A stretch of 9,169 nucleotides of DNA from an uncultured Clostridia bacterium (GTDB taxonomy: Bacteria; Bacillota; Clostridia; Oscillospirales; Ruminococcaceae): assembly GCA_947628385.1 (NCBI GenBank), contig CANQZS010000057.1, forward strand, positions 1-9,169. The letters run 5' to 3'. Every line of letters starts with the position of its first letter. Within the stretch, counting starts at the first letter, position 1. Position numbers and translations under genes: made by a program. The notes beneath the pieces were generated by a model that worked only from the letters and a program-made list of their open reading frames with translations, did not search any database and was not told where the DNA came from. Shown piece after piece: positions 1 to 5,870 of this stretch.

Positions 1-341
1 CCGCGGTAGTTGAATTTTTCATGAGAATAGTCCCACCAGCGCGCATGGAACATCTTTTCCATGCCCAGTCCCACCAACAGCTCAAATGTCGTACACAGCA
101 GAGCCGTCACAAAGAACAATGGTATGAACATATCCGATATAGGTCTGAAAAACACCACTACCATTATGACTCCGAAGCCGTATATAGGGCAGATAGGCAT
201 ATTAAGGAAGCCTCTGTTCTGATATTCGCCTGTTTCCAGAGTCATGTAGCAGACCTCTATACACCAGCCGATAAACGACCAGAATATAAATATATGGAAC
301 ATTTCGTATAAGCTGTATTCAAAAAACGGAATTATCTCCAC
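1..341 (-). CDS. CmpB/PF06541-family membrane protein ('putative ABC transporter permease'), 5' part only
   Basis: The first 113 residues of a membrane protein are in the window; the rest lies beyond base 1. Visible motifs are FIGWCIEVCY (about residues 23-32), a loop with QNRGFLNMPICPIYGFG (41-57), a hydrophobic stretch after it, and an FELLVGLGMEK...RWWDYS segment (86-106). These match my memory of the PF06541 family, often named putative ABC transporter permease or CmpB, whose real function is not established. The start is GTG at 341-339: it is the in-frame codon 8 bases after an AGGGGG ribosome site (350-355 on this strand), and the protein then begins M-E-I-I-P-F-F. The gene is divergent from the large membrane protein at 525 and has its own consensus promoter at 389-416. 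No ATP-binding subunit is seen nearby, so the ABC label should not be taken literally. Confidence 0.82.
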   Translation of the reverse strand, partial: MEIIPFFEYSLYEMFHIFIFWSFIGWCIEVCYMTLETGEYQNRGFLNMPICPIYGFGVIMVVVFFRPISDMFIPLFFVTALLCTTFELLVGLGMEKMFHARWWDYSHEKFNYR

Positions 342-388
342 AAGCTATTCCCCCTGTATGTCCTTAAAAAATTTATCCAACGATGTAT

Positions 389-416
389 ATTATATCACAT
401 ATAATATACTTGTCAA
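389..416 (-). promoter_or_regulatory. Sigma-A-type promoter for the CmpB-family gene
   Basis: On the minus strand TTGACA (416-411) is followed after 16 bases by TATAAT (394-389), and TGA directly precedes the -10 box, giving an extended -10. Both hexamers are perfect. The predicted transcript starts near 382, about 40 bases before the GTG start at 341, so the leader is short and includes the AGGGGG ribosome site. Confidence 0.8.
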
Positions 417-471
417 TAGCAAATTTGAATTTGTAATAATTTTGCAACAATTTTAGTTAAATATATTCTGA

Positions 472-500
472 TTGACAAATGCTTTCAGCTTGTGTATAAT
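472..500 (+). promoter_or_regulatory. Sigma-A-type promoter for the 1062-residue membrane protein
   Basis: TTGACA (472-477), a 17-base spacer and TATAAT (495-500) form a perfect consensus. Expected transcription start is near 507, which places the TTGGAG ribosome site (508-513) almost at the 5' end and leaves a leader of only about 18 bases before ATG 525. The promoter is divergent from the one at 389-416, with 55 bases between the two -35 boxes. Confidence 0.8.
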
Positions 501-524
501 TAATGCATTGGAGCTGATAAAAAT

Positions 525-3500
525 ATGATACTGATACTTATTGCCATAATATGGCTTATTTCGCCAATAGTGCTTATTATACTTTATCTGATAAAAACAA
601 AAGAGGCTTCGGATCTGAAACGTCAGAATTCCGAGCTTCTTTACCGGATCAAAAAGCTGACCGACGAACAGGACGGCGATCCGGAAGCCGCAGGCATCGG
701 CGGGCAGGAGCACGTCTCCGTTACCGAAAGCACAAGCAGTCCTGCCGCATTTCCCTATGATATTCCGTCATATGAGGTACATAAGCCTGATACCGATTCC
801 GAACCGACAGTATACGGACAAAGCCGCGATCTTGGCAGTGACGGCAGTGACAGTCATTTGTCCGGAATTTACGAAAACAGCGTTATCCCAAACGAGATCC
901 CGCAGAAAAAAAGCGTCAGCACTATAAACATAATACTTATACTCGGAGCGCTGCTCCTTTCGCTGGCAGGATTCATCTTTGCGGCTGCGGCTTGGGAAAT
1001 AATGAACAGCTTTTTCAGGGCTGTTCTGCTGCTGTCGTTCTCGGCGGTGTTCTTTGGGATACATTCCCTTGCGGAACGGAAGCTGAAGCTCGTTCAGACG
1101 GGACGGATATTCTACATACTTGGAAGCATTTTTCTGCCTGCGGCTATTGCGGCGGCAGGCGCACTAAAGATCTTCGGCGAATACTTTTCCTTTGACGGCG
1201 GAGGAAAGGCGCTTGTCCTTTCGGCAATGTTCCTGAGCGTTTGCATACCCTTTTTCAAGGGCGCGTATGATTATAGGTTCAGAAGCTTTGCCGCAGTTTC
1301 CTTTGCAAGCTTTTCGGCTGCGATAGTTTCGCTCATATGGCAATTCACCGGCGGCGGAAATACTGCCGCGCTGGGAATGTCGCTGCTTTCGCTGCTGGTA
1401 ATTCTCACGGAGCCTCTCGTAAGCGGGCTATTTATAAAAATTTTCGGGGAAGATACCATATTTGCCGCAGAATGGAAACGCTTTTCCTCACTGAATGTGT
1501 GGGTCCTGAGTATAATATCGCTTTTTGCAGCGGAGGACGGGTATATTTCCCTTGCGGCGTTCCTGATATTCTCGGTATGCTTCCTGAGAAAATCCGTTTC
1601 GGACAAAAACGGCGCAGCCGGAGCAATAGCCTTTTCATTCTTTATGACTGCCGCGCTGTTTATCGGATCCGAGCCTGACGAATTATCCGGATATATGGCG
1701 GTTATCGCAGCAACTGCGCTTATTTATACAGTCCTGTCGGCAATGGGCATACTTCCAGAATATATAAGGAAAATAATGAAAATCCTCGGGATAATTGCCG
1801 CAGGAGCCGCCGCGTTCCTTGGAATTATCGAGAATATTTTCCTTATTGCCGACAATGAGCTGCCGTCCTTGACGCTTATCGGAGCGGCTTCGGCGATTTT
1901 TGCACAGCTGCTTATTCTTGCGCTCCGAAACAAAACAAACGGATATAAAGCAGCATCATTTGGAGCAGTGCTGTGGCTTTCGGCGGAAATTTCCCTGTAT
2001 GCTTTCGGAAAGCTTGAATTGAGCGGATATGCCTTTGCGGCTGCATATCTTTTCATGGCTTTATACTTTGCGGCAGCAAGGTTCACGCCGCTTAGAAAGC
2101 ATCTTTATTCCCCGGGAAATGATATTATTATCGCAGCGTACGCGTTTATCTGCTCGCTGATCTCCATAAACGCCGACCTCGGAGCATATATGACCGACGG
2201 AATTATCGGGCTCGGCATACTTGCTGTCGGGATCCTGCTTGCGGTATTTTCAAAGCAGGAAAGATCCTCTCACATAATAACCGTTTCACTTACCGCGCTG
2301 ACGTTTTTTCCGTTCATAGTATTATTTACAGGATCGGAAAAATATCCCGGGATCGTCTGCGCGGCAGCGGTAACGCTTATGCTGATGTGCATTATCGCGG
2401 CGGTGACGATGTTCATTCCCAAAGCGGAAAAATATGCAAAAGCATACGGGATCGGAGTAATTGACGCCGCTTTGGTATACTGCATTATAATTCTTATCGC
2501 GGAAACATACTTATTCATGCCGCTTATTTTAGTAACGGGCGTTTCGCTTATTTACCTTGTGAAAAAGGCGTTCCCACAGGGAAAATACTCGCGGATATGG
2601 CTTTTCTACACATCGCTCCTGCTGACGTCGCTTTTCATGGGCGGACAGTTCACCGACGGAATTTACTTTATCTGCTTTCCTGCGGCGCTGCTGCTTCTGA
2701 TATTTGCGGTGCAGACCATATTTACCGCCATCGGCAATTTTGAAGAGCTTGAAAGATCCTCCGAGACATTCCTGTGGAACGTCATGCCGATACTTTCGGG
2801 AATAATGCTTTTTGCCGCAGAAGACCATGAAAGCGTTATAATGTACGTTTTCGCAGCAGTTCTTGGAGTCTGCTCGGTGCTGTTAAGTATTTTTAAGAGA
2901 AATACGCTGGATCTGATCTTCCCAATGTTCGCCCTTGACGTGGTTTGCCTGAAAAGCATCGACATTGACCCGGCGGCAATTTTCACGGTAATATTTGCGG
3001 TCATCGGACGTTTCATGTTCCCCAAAAAGATATTTAAAGAAAAATACTGGATAGACGTTTTTTCAATGGGTTCAATATTTACCGCGGCTGTGTTCCTGCT
3101 CGGATCCGTCGGAGACATACGCGAATGGATAAGCTGCATACTTGCCGCCGCAGTCGTGTTGAATTTCGTCCGCCGCGAACAGACTCAGGCTGCAAAAAGG
3201 CTTATAATGACAGTTTCCGCAGCGGGGATATTCCCCATATGGTGGCTGGTACCGTTCTTTGATATTCCGGATATTATCAGGCTTGAATTCAAGCTTTTCC
3301 CGGTGGTGATATTCTGCATACTTCTCAGGATCATACATAAAGACGTTCCGGAAAGGGTGTACGATTTCTCTTTCGGAGCGGCAATAGCGTGCATAGTGAT
3401 ACTGTTCATAGGCGCACTTGCAACAGGAGAAAGCTTTGATTCGGTATTTATAGGCATAGTTCTTCTGATAATGCTTGCGGTATCATTCATAATAAAAAGG

Positions 3501-3713
3501 AAACGCTGGTTCGTGCTGGCAGTCTCCGCTATGGTGATCTCAGCCGCGCTTCTGAGCCTGAGACAGCTTGACAGCATGGCATGGCTCATATATCTTGCTC
3601 TTACTGGAGCAGCGCTGATCGCACTTGGAGTTATCAACGAGATAAAAAAGCAACAAAAACGCAGCGGCGAGGAAACCAAGCTTACCCGTTTCATGTCCGA
3701 CTGGACATGGTAG
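525..3713 (+). CDS. Large polytopic membrane protein of unknown function, DUF2157/DUF2339-like
   Basis: The 1062-residue product starts with a transmembrane helix (residues about 2-23), then a short charged, probably coiled-coil stretch (24-50) and a polar acidic linker rich in Ser, Asp and Pro (51-131). From about 132 to 1040 it is an almost unbroken series of hydrophobic segments, plausibly 25 or more helices, ending in a basic tail (about 1041-1062). The segment at 133-210, with LGALLLSLAGF, AAAAWEIM and a following FRAVLLLSFSAVFFG, resembles the opening of DUF2157-type membrane proteins. One N-terminal helix, a coil and then many helices also recalls DUF2339. Neither family has an established role, and no catalytic or ATP-binding motif is visible. 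ATG 525 follows TTGGAG by 11 bases. The gene appears monocistronic: own promoter, and a convergent neighbour beyond a hairpin. Transport, envelope or polysaccharide roles would be guesses. Confidence 0.85.
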   Translation: MILILIAIIWLISPIVLIILYLIKTKEASDLKRQNSELLYRIKKLTDEQDGDPEAAGIGGQEHVSVTESTSSPAAFPYDIPSYEVHKPDTDSEPTVYGQSRDLGSDGSDSHLSGIYENSVIPNEIPQKKSVSTINIILILGALLLSLAGFIFAAAAWEIMNSFFRAVLLLSFSAVFFGIHSLAERKLKLVQTGRIFYILGSIFLPAAIAAAGALKIFGEYFSFDGGGKALVLSAMFLSVCIPFFKGAYDYRFRSFAAVSFASFSAAIVSLIWQFTGGGNTAALGMSLLSLLVILTEPLVSGLFIKIFGEDTIFAAEWKRFSSLNVWVLSIISLFAAEDGYISLAAFLIFSVCFLRKSVSDKNGAAGAIAFSFFMTAALFIGSEPDELSGYMAVIAATALIYTVLSAMGILPEYIRKIMKILGIIAAGAAAFLGIIENIFLIADNELPSLTLIGAASAIFAQLLILALRNKTNGYKAASFGAVLWLSAEISLYAFGKLELSGYAFAAAYLFMALYFAAARFTPLRKHLYSPGNDIIIAAYAFICSLISINADLGAYMTDGIIGLGILAVGILLAVFSKQERSSHIITVSLTALTFFPFIVLFTGSEKYPGIVCAAAVTLMLMCIIAAVTMFIPKAEKYAKAYGIGVIDAALVYCIIILIAETYLFMPLILVTGVSLIYLVKKAFPQGKYSRIWLFYTSLLLTSLFMGGQFTDGIYFICFPAALLLLIFAVQTIFTAIGNFEELERSSETFLWNVMPILSGIMLFAAEDHESVIMYVFAAVLGVCSVLLSIFKRNTLDLIFPMFALDVVCLKSIDIDPAAIFTVIFAVIGRFMFPKKIFKEKYWIDVFSMGSIFTAAVFLLGSVGDIREWISCILAAAVVLNFVRREQTQAAKRLIMTVSAAGIFPIWWLVPFFDIPDIIRLEFKLFPVVIFCILLRIIHKDVPERVYDFSFGAAIACIVILFIGALATGESFDSVFIGIVLLIMLAVSFIIKRKRWFVLAVSAMVISAALLSLRQLDSMAWLIYLALTGAALIALGVINEIKKQQKRSGEETKLTRFMSDWTW

Positions 3714-3753
3714 ACCTGAAGCTCTTGCATTGTGATCTGAGGACAGAGCAAAG

Positions 3754-3793
3754 CCGCAGATCGGCTTCCCGCTTAAAGGGAACCGACCTGCGG
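3754..3793 (-). terminator. Hairpin between convergent genes, probable (possibly bidirectional) terminator
   Basis: A long stem closes CCGCAG (3754-3759) on CTGCGG (3788-3793), then TCGG on CCGA, a bulged C, and TTCCC on GGGAA with a 7-base loop. Read on the minus strand the single mismatch becomes a G-U pair, and CTTTGCTCT follows, so it fits best as the terminator of the XRE gene, 7 bases past its stop. On the plus strand it is followed by a weak T-rich stretch (CCGTTTATT), 41 bases past the large membrane-protein gene. The T tract is poor on both sides, hence the moderate confidence. Its outer arms recur in the tRNA terminator at 5101-5133. Confidence 0.6.
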
Positions 3794-3799
3794 AGCCGT

Positions 3800-4126
3800 T
3801 TATTCCTCCTGAGTCATAAGATCAACAAGTCCGTTTATTATACGCCTGTCTTTCGGCGAAAGACGGCTTATTTTTTTTATAAGCAGCTCGTCCGGCGTTC
3901 CGCCGTTTCCGGAGCCTATGCCGATAAGAAGATAATCCGGAGTGGTCTGAAGAGCCGTGCAAAGCTTCATAATGACCTCAAGGCTCGGTGCTGAACGTCC
4001 CGTTTCAAGATTTGAGATATATTTATAATTAACGTCGATCATTTCACAGACCTGATACTGCTTCAAGGAAAGCTCCTTACGGCGTTTTGCCATTCTTTTG
4101 CCGATCTCCTTGTAATTTATATCCAT
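3800..4126 (-). CDS. XRE-family helix-turn-helix transcriptional regulator
   Basis: A 108-residue protein with an N-terminal Cro/C1-type helix-turn-helix at about residues 8-67. The pattern is typical: IGKRMAKRRKELSLKQ, then a recognition part around YKYISNLETGRSAPS, then LEVIMKLCTALQTTPDYLL. A short tail (about 68-108) with LSPKDRRIINGLVDLM looks helical and may dimerise. No phosphorelay, metal-binding or protease domain is attached, so any signal is unknown. ATG 4126 is preceded by AGAGGTGA (4138-4131), a good ribosome site. The gene faces away from the sigma-like pseudogene at 4332; the 205-base gap holds a consensus plus-strand promoter flanked by an inverted repeat, so it may control that promoter or itself. 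I see no convincing sigma-A promoter for this gene. Target genes are not inferable. Confidence 0.9.
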   Translation of the reverse strand: MDINYKEIGKRMAKRRKELSLKQYQVCEMIDVNYKYISNLETGRSAPSLEVIMKLCTALQTTPDYLLIGIGSGNGGTPDELLIKKISRLSPKDRRIINGLVDLMTQEE

Positions 4127-4187
4127 AAGATCACCTCTGAATAATATAGTATCAGCATATCAGGCAAATAAAAACAACCTTAAAAAT

Positions 4188-4217
4188 AGAATTTCCGCTT
4201 GACATATAGAAAATTCT
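4188..4217. repeat. Inverted repeat flanking the -35 box, candidate operator
   Basis: AGAATTT (4188-4194) and AAATTCT (4211-4217) are exact reverse complements separated by 16 bases, with centres 23 bases apart, and they bracket the TTGACA box at 4199-4204. Location in the divergent region beside an XRE regulator makes an operator plausible. The arms are AT-rich and only 7 bases long, so chance is possible. Confidence 0.35.
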
Positions 4218-4227
4218 GCTGTATAAT
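4199..4227 (+). promoter_or_regulatory. Sigma-A-type promoter upstream of the sigma-like pseudogene
   Basis: TTGACA (4199-4204), a 17-base spacer and TATAAT (4222-4227) are a perfect consensus. Expected start is near 4234, giving a leader of about 98 bases before ATG 4332. It should drive the broken sigma-like gene and the coupled ORF at 4747. A perfect promoter in front of a decayed gene suggests the decay is recent or that the downstream ORF is still under selection. Confidence 0.78.
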
Positions 4228-4281
4228 AAGAAAAGCCAATAAAATTTCTGTCTGCATATAAGTATTTTTATCAAATATTAT

Positions 4282-4297
4282 CGGATCACATGATCCG
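4282..4297. repeat. 16-base palindrome in the leader of the sigma-like gene
   Basis: CGGATCACATGATCCG has 7-base arms around CA. It lies about 48 bases past the predicted transcription start and 20 bases ahead of the AGGAGG ribosome site (4317-4322). A 2-base loop is too small for a stable RNA hairpin unless a pair opens, and no T tract follows, so a DNA-binding site for a dimeric regulator is more likely than a terminator. Confidence 0.5.
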
Positions 4298-4331
4298 TAC
4301 CGAAAGAAAAAGATCAAGGAGGAGCAGCGCC

Positions 4332-4750
4332 ATGTTTGAAGAGATCTCTACAAAATATTACAAAACGATATATAATTACTGTCTGTATAAATTCTCAGGA
4401 AATAAAGCGTCAGCGGAGAATGTCACTCAAAAAGTGTTTTTCAGCCTTTACAAGCGTCTTGACCATATAAAGCCGCAGAGACGGAATTCCGTTCCTGCAT
4501 AAAAAATTCTCCCGAGCTGCTGCCGCATGACGATATTCCGGAGGAGCATTTAAAATGCGAGACAATGTTCCCCTCCGACATAGAAAAGCGTATCGGCTGT
4601 CTTACCGACAATGAAAAAAATATTATCTGCGAATATTACAGCGGCGCGGACAAGCAGCTCGTTGCACAGTCTAATGACATTACCCTGAACGAACTATTCA
4701 GCCGTATCTATAACATAAAAAATAAACTGAACGGAGAGCTAAGCATATGA
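4332..4750 (+). pseudogene. ECF-like sigma-70 factor, apparently broken by an internal frame-changing deletion
   Basis: Reading from ATG 4332 (AGGAGG at 4317-4322, 9-base spacing) gives 56 residues. About 1-45 look like sigma region 2: IYNYCLYKFSGNKASAEN, then VTQKVFFSLYKRLDHI. This frame stops at 4500-4502. Another frame, open from 4463, ends at 4750 and carries a region-4-like part: DIEKRIGCLTDNEKNII, CEYYSG, then NELFSRIYNIKNKLNG, as in the YsxK-free helix-turn-helix end of small sigma factors. The halves together give roughly 130 residues, short of a usual ECF factor (about 150-190), and the region 2.4 part with a WL...A.N-type motif is missing. I infer loss of some tens of bases plus a frame change near 4470-4500. 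The usual acidic AED...QE signature reads AEN...QK, which also fits decay. Alternatives are two small separate proteins, or a sequence error. Confidence 0.6.
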
Positions 4751-5019
4751 CCGAATCCGTTAAAATGAAAATACTTGCTCAGAAAATAGCCTCCGACAAG
4801 GATCTTGAACGGGAATTTTATCTGCATTTAAAAAAGCAGCTTGACAGTGAAGCTGCCAAACCGCTAAATGAACGTAATTTTATTATGATAGAGCAGCTTT
4901 CCTCCGACATGGCTGAACTTTTCGGAACGGATAAAAGCACTTACACGGCAGGAATATGCAAACTCAGGCAATTCATATCAGAATATGAGAAAAGCCGCAG
5001 GAGATTTCTGCACAGATGA
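4747..5019 (+). CDS. Small hypothetical protein coupled to the sigma-like gene
   Basis: I do not recognise this 90-residue product. It is charged and predicted helical, with ILAQKIASDKDLEREFYLHL near the N-terminus, no cysteine cluster beyond a single Cys, no signal peptide and no transmembrane segment. Its ATG (4747) overlaps the TGA of the sigma-like reading frame as ATGA, the usual arrangement for translational coupling, and it has no separate ribosome site of note. Position straight after an ECF-like gene is where anti-sigma factors normally sit, so it could be an anti-sigma or accessory protein, or the cytoplasmic start of one that lost its membrane part; that is inference from context only. 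If the upstream frame is not translated to its end, expression here would need reinitiation. The hairpin at 5101-5133 may end its transcript. Confidence 0.6.
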   Translation: MTESVKMKILAQKIASDKDLEREFYLHLKKQLDSEAAKPLNERNFIMIEQLSSDMAELFGTDKSTYTAGICKLRQFISEYEKSRRRFLHR

Positions 5020-5088
5020 TCTGTACATATGACCGTCCGATATGTTCGCATATGCTTTGTAAAAGATCGCTGCTGCCAAAATAACAGG

Positions 5089-5133
5089 ATAAAAAGAAAG
5101 CCCGCAGATCATTTCTACAAAAAGACCTGCGGG
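5089..5133 (-). terminator. Intrinsic terminator of tRNA-Lys
   Basis: On the minus strand CCCGCAGGTC (5133-5124) pairs with GATCTGCGGG (5110-5101), ten pairs including one G-U, around a 13-base loop, followed by CTTTCTTTTTAT. It starts 10 bases after the tRNA CCA end. On the plus strand the stem is followed by TATTTTC, so it may also stop transcription arriving from the ORF at 4747-5019. Confidence 0.88.
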
Positions 5134-5142
5134 TATTTTCCA

Positions 5143-5218
5143 TGGTGAGCCATTGGGGATTTGAACCCCAGACCCTTTGATTAAAAGTCAAATGCTCTGC
5201 CGACTGAGCTAATGGCTC
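5143..5218 (-). tRNA. tRNA-Lys (anticodon UUU)
   Basis: The 76-base minus-strand sequence folds as a standard tRNA. The acceptor arm GAGCCAT pairs with ATGGCTC, followed by discriminator A and an encoded CCA (5145-5143). A D arm contains AGCTCAGTCGGCAGAGC. The anticodon stem is TTTGA/TCAAA around CTTTTAA, giving anticodon UUU for lysine. The T arm CTGGGGTTCAAATCCCC carries the normal TTCAAAT loop. It has its own promoter (5264-5292) and terminator (5089-5133), so it can be a single-gene unit, though transcripts from spmAB could also run in. Confidence 0.98.
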
Positions 5219-5221
5219 GAC

Positions 5222-5258
5222 AGCGTTAAAAAAATTCCTCTTGGAATCACATAACGCT
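5222..5258 (-). other. Nested stem filling the tRNA-Lys leader
   Basis: On the minus strand AGCGTTA (5258-5252) pairs perfectly with TAACGCT (5228-5222). Inside it ATTCC-AAGA-GGAAT (5247-5234) forms a small hairpin followed directly by a run of seven T. The predicted transcription start falls at about 5258, so the outer stem would begin at the first nucleotides of the RNA and end three bases before the mature tRNA. It may guide 5' processing; the inner hairpin plus U run also looks like a weak attenuator. Confidence 0.5.
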
Positions 5259-5263
5259 TAATT

Positions 5264-5292
5264 ATTATACCAGAATCGGCAGGGATTGTCAA
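5264..5292 (-). promoter_or_regulatory. Sigma-A-type promoter of tRNA-Lys
   Basis: On the minus strand TTGACA (5292-5287), a 17-base spacer and TATAAT (5269-5264) are a perfect consensus, placed about 40 bases ahead of the tRNA, as expected for a strongly expressed stable RNA gene. Confidence 0.88.
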
Positions 5293-5357
5293 GAAAATAT
5301 TTAATATTCGTCATATTCAACAAAAATTCTTTGCCGTCAAGCAGTATTATGTACACA

Positions 5358-5870
5358 TCAATGCAATAAAAGCCTTACCGTAAGCGCACTCATGATGAAT
5401 CCGGTAAAATCTGCTGTCAGTGAGGAAGCTATCGTATGACGCGTTTTCTTTATTTTTGTTATGCCGTAGTAAACCGCCGCCGTGTAAAACGTCGTTTCCG
5501 TTGAGCCTACTATAACGCTGGCAACGCGCCCCGCATAGCTGTCCGGAGAAACATCTGACAGTATAGAGCCAAAGACCGCCAGCGCTCCGCTGCCGGATAT
5601 TGGACGTATAAGAGCAAGCGGTATACATTCCTTGGGGAATCCAAGGAATTCCGTTATCGGCGAAACAGCCGCCGAGATCACGTCAAGCGCTCCGGAAGCC
5701 TTGAACATTCCTATTGCGGTCATAAGAGCTATCAGCGCCGGCAGGATCCCGAATGCCGAGCCGAGGCTTTCTTTTGCGCCCTCAACGAATTCACTGAAAA
5801 CATCTACCCTTTTTACCAGTCCCGCTATCATAATAAGCGCAATAAATATCGGAATAACATGATCGCTCAT
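5358..5870 (-). CDS. spmB: Spore maturation protein B
   Basis: A 170-residue integral membrane protein close in length to Bacillus subtilis SpmB (about 178). Recognisable motifs are an N-terminal hydrophobic helix (HVIPIFIALIMIAGLVKRVD), LPALIALMTAIGMF, the RPISGSGALAVF block (about residues 89-100), and VGSTETTFYTAAVYYG (about 121-136) followed by IKKTRHTI. These are typical of the nucleoside-recognition (Gate) domain family to which SpmA and SpmB belong. In Bacillus, SpmA and SpmB are needed for dehydration of the spore core; the transported substrate is not known. ATG 5870 overlaps the spmA stop as ATGA, and AAGGAG (5885-5880) inside the last spmA codons serves as ribosome site. No terminator is evident after the stop, so transcription may run on towards tRNA-Lys. 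Confidence 0.93.
   Translation of the reverse strand: MSDHVIPIFIALIMIAGLVKRVDVFSEFVEGAKESLGSAFGILPALIALMTAIGMFKASGALDVISAAVSPITEFLGFPKECIPLALIRPISGSGALAVFGSILSDVSPDSYAGRVASVIVGSTETTFYTAAVYYGITKIKKTRHTIASSLTADFTGFIMSALTVRLLLH

Noticed and set aside
21..311. 96-residue plus-strand frame at the left end
   Set aside because: Antisense to the PF06541-like gene, which has recognisable motifs; composition is typical of a shadow frame.
3185..3751. 188-residue minus-strand open frame inside the large membrane-protein gene
   Set aside because: Antisense shadow of hydrophobic coding sequence; no motif and no ribosome site. The same applies to the other antisense frames between 768 and 3338.
4463..4502. 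Programmed frameshift joining the two halves of the sigma-like gene
   Set aside because: No slippery heptamer precedes the stop at 4500-4502 within the shared open stretch, and conserved sequence is missing as well, so deletion explains it better.
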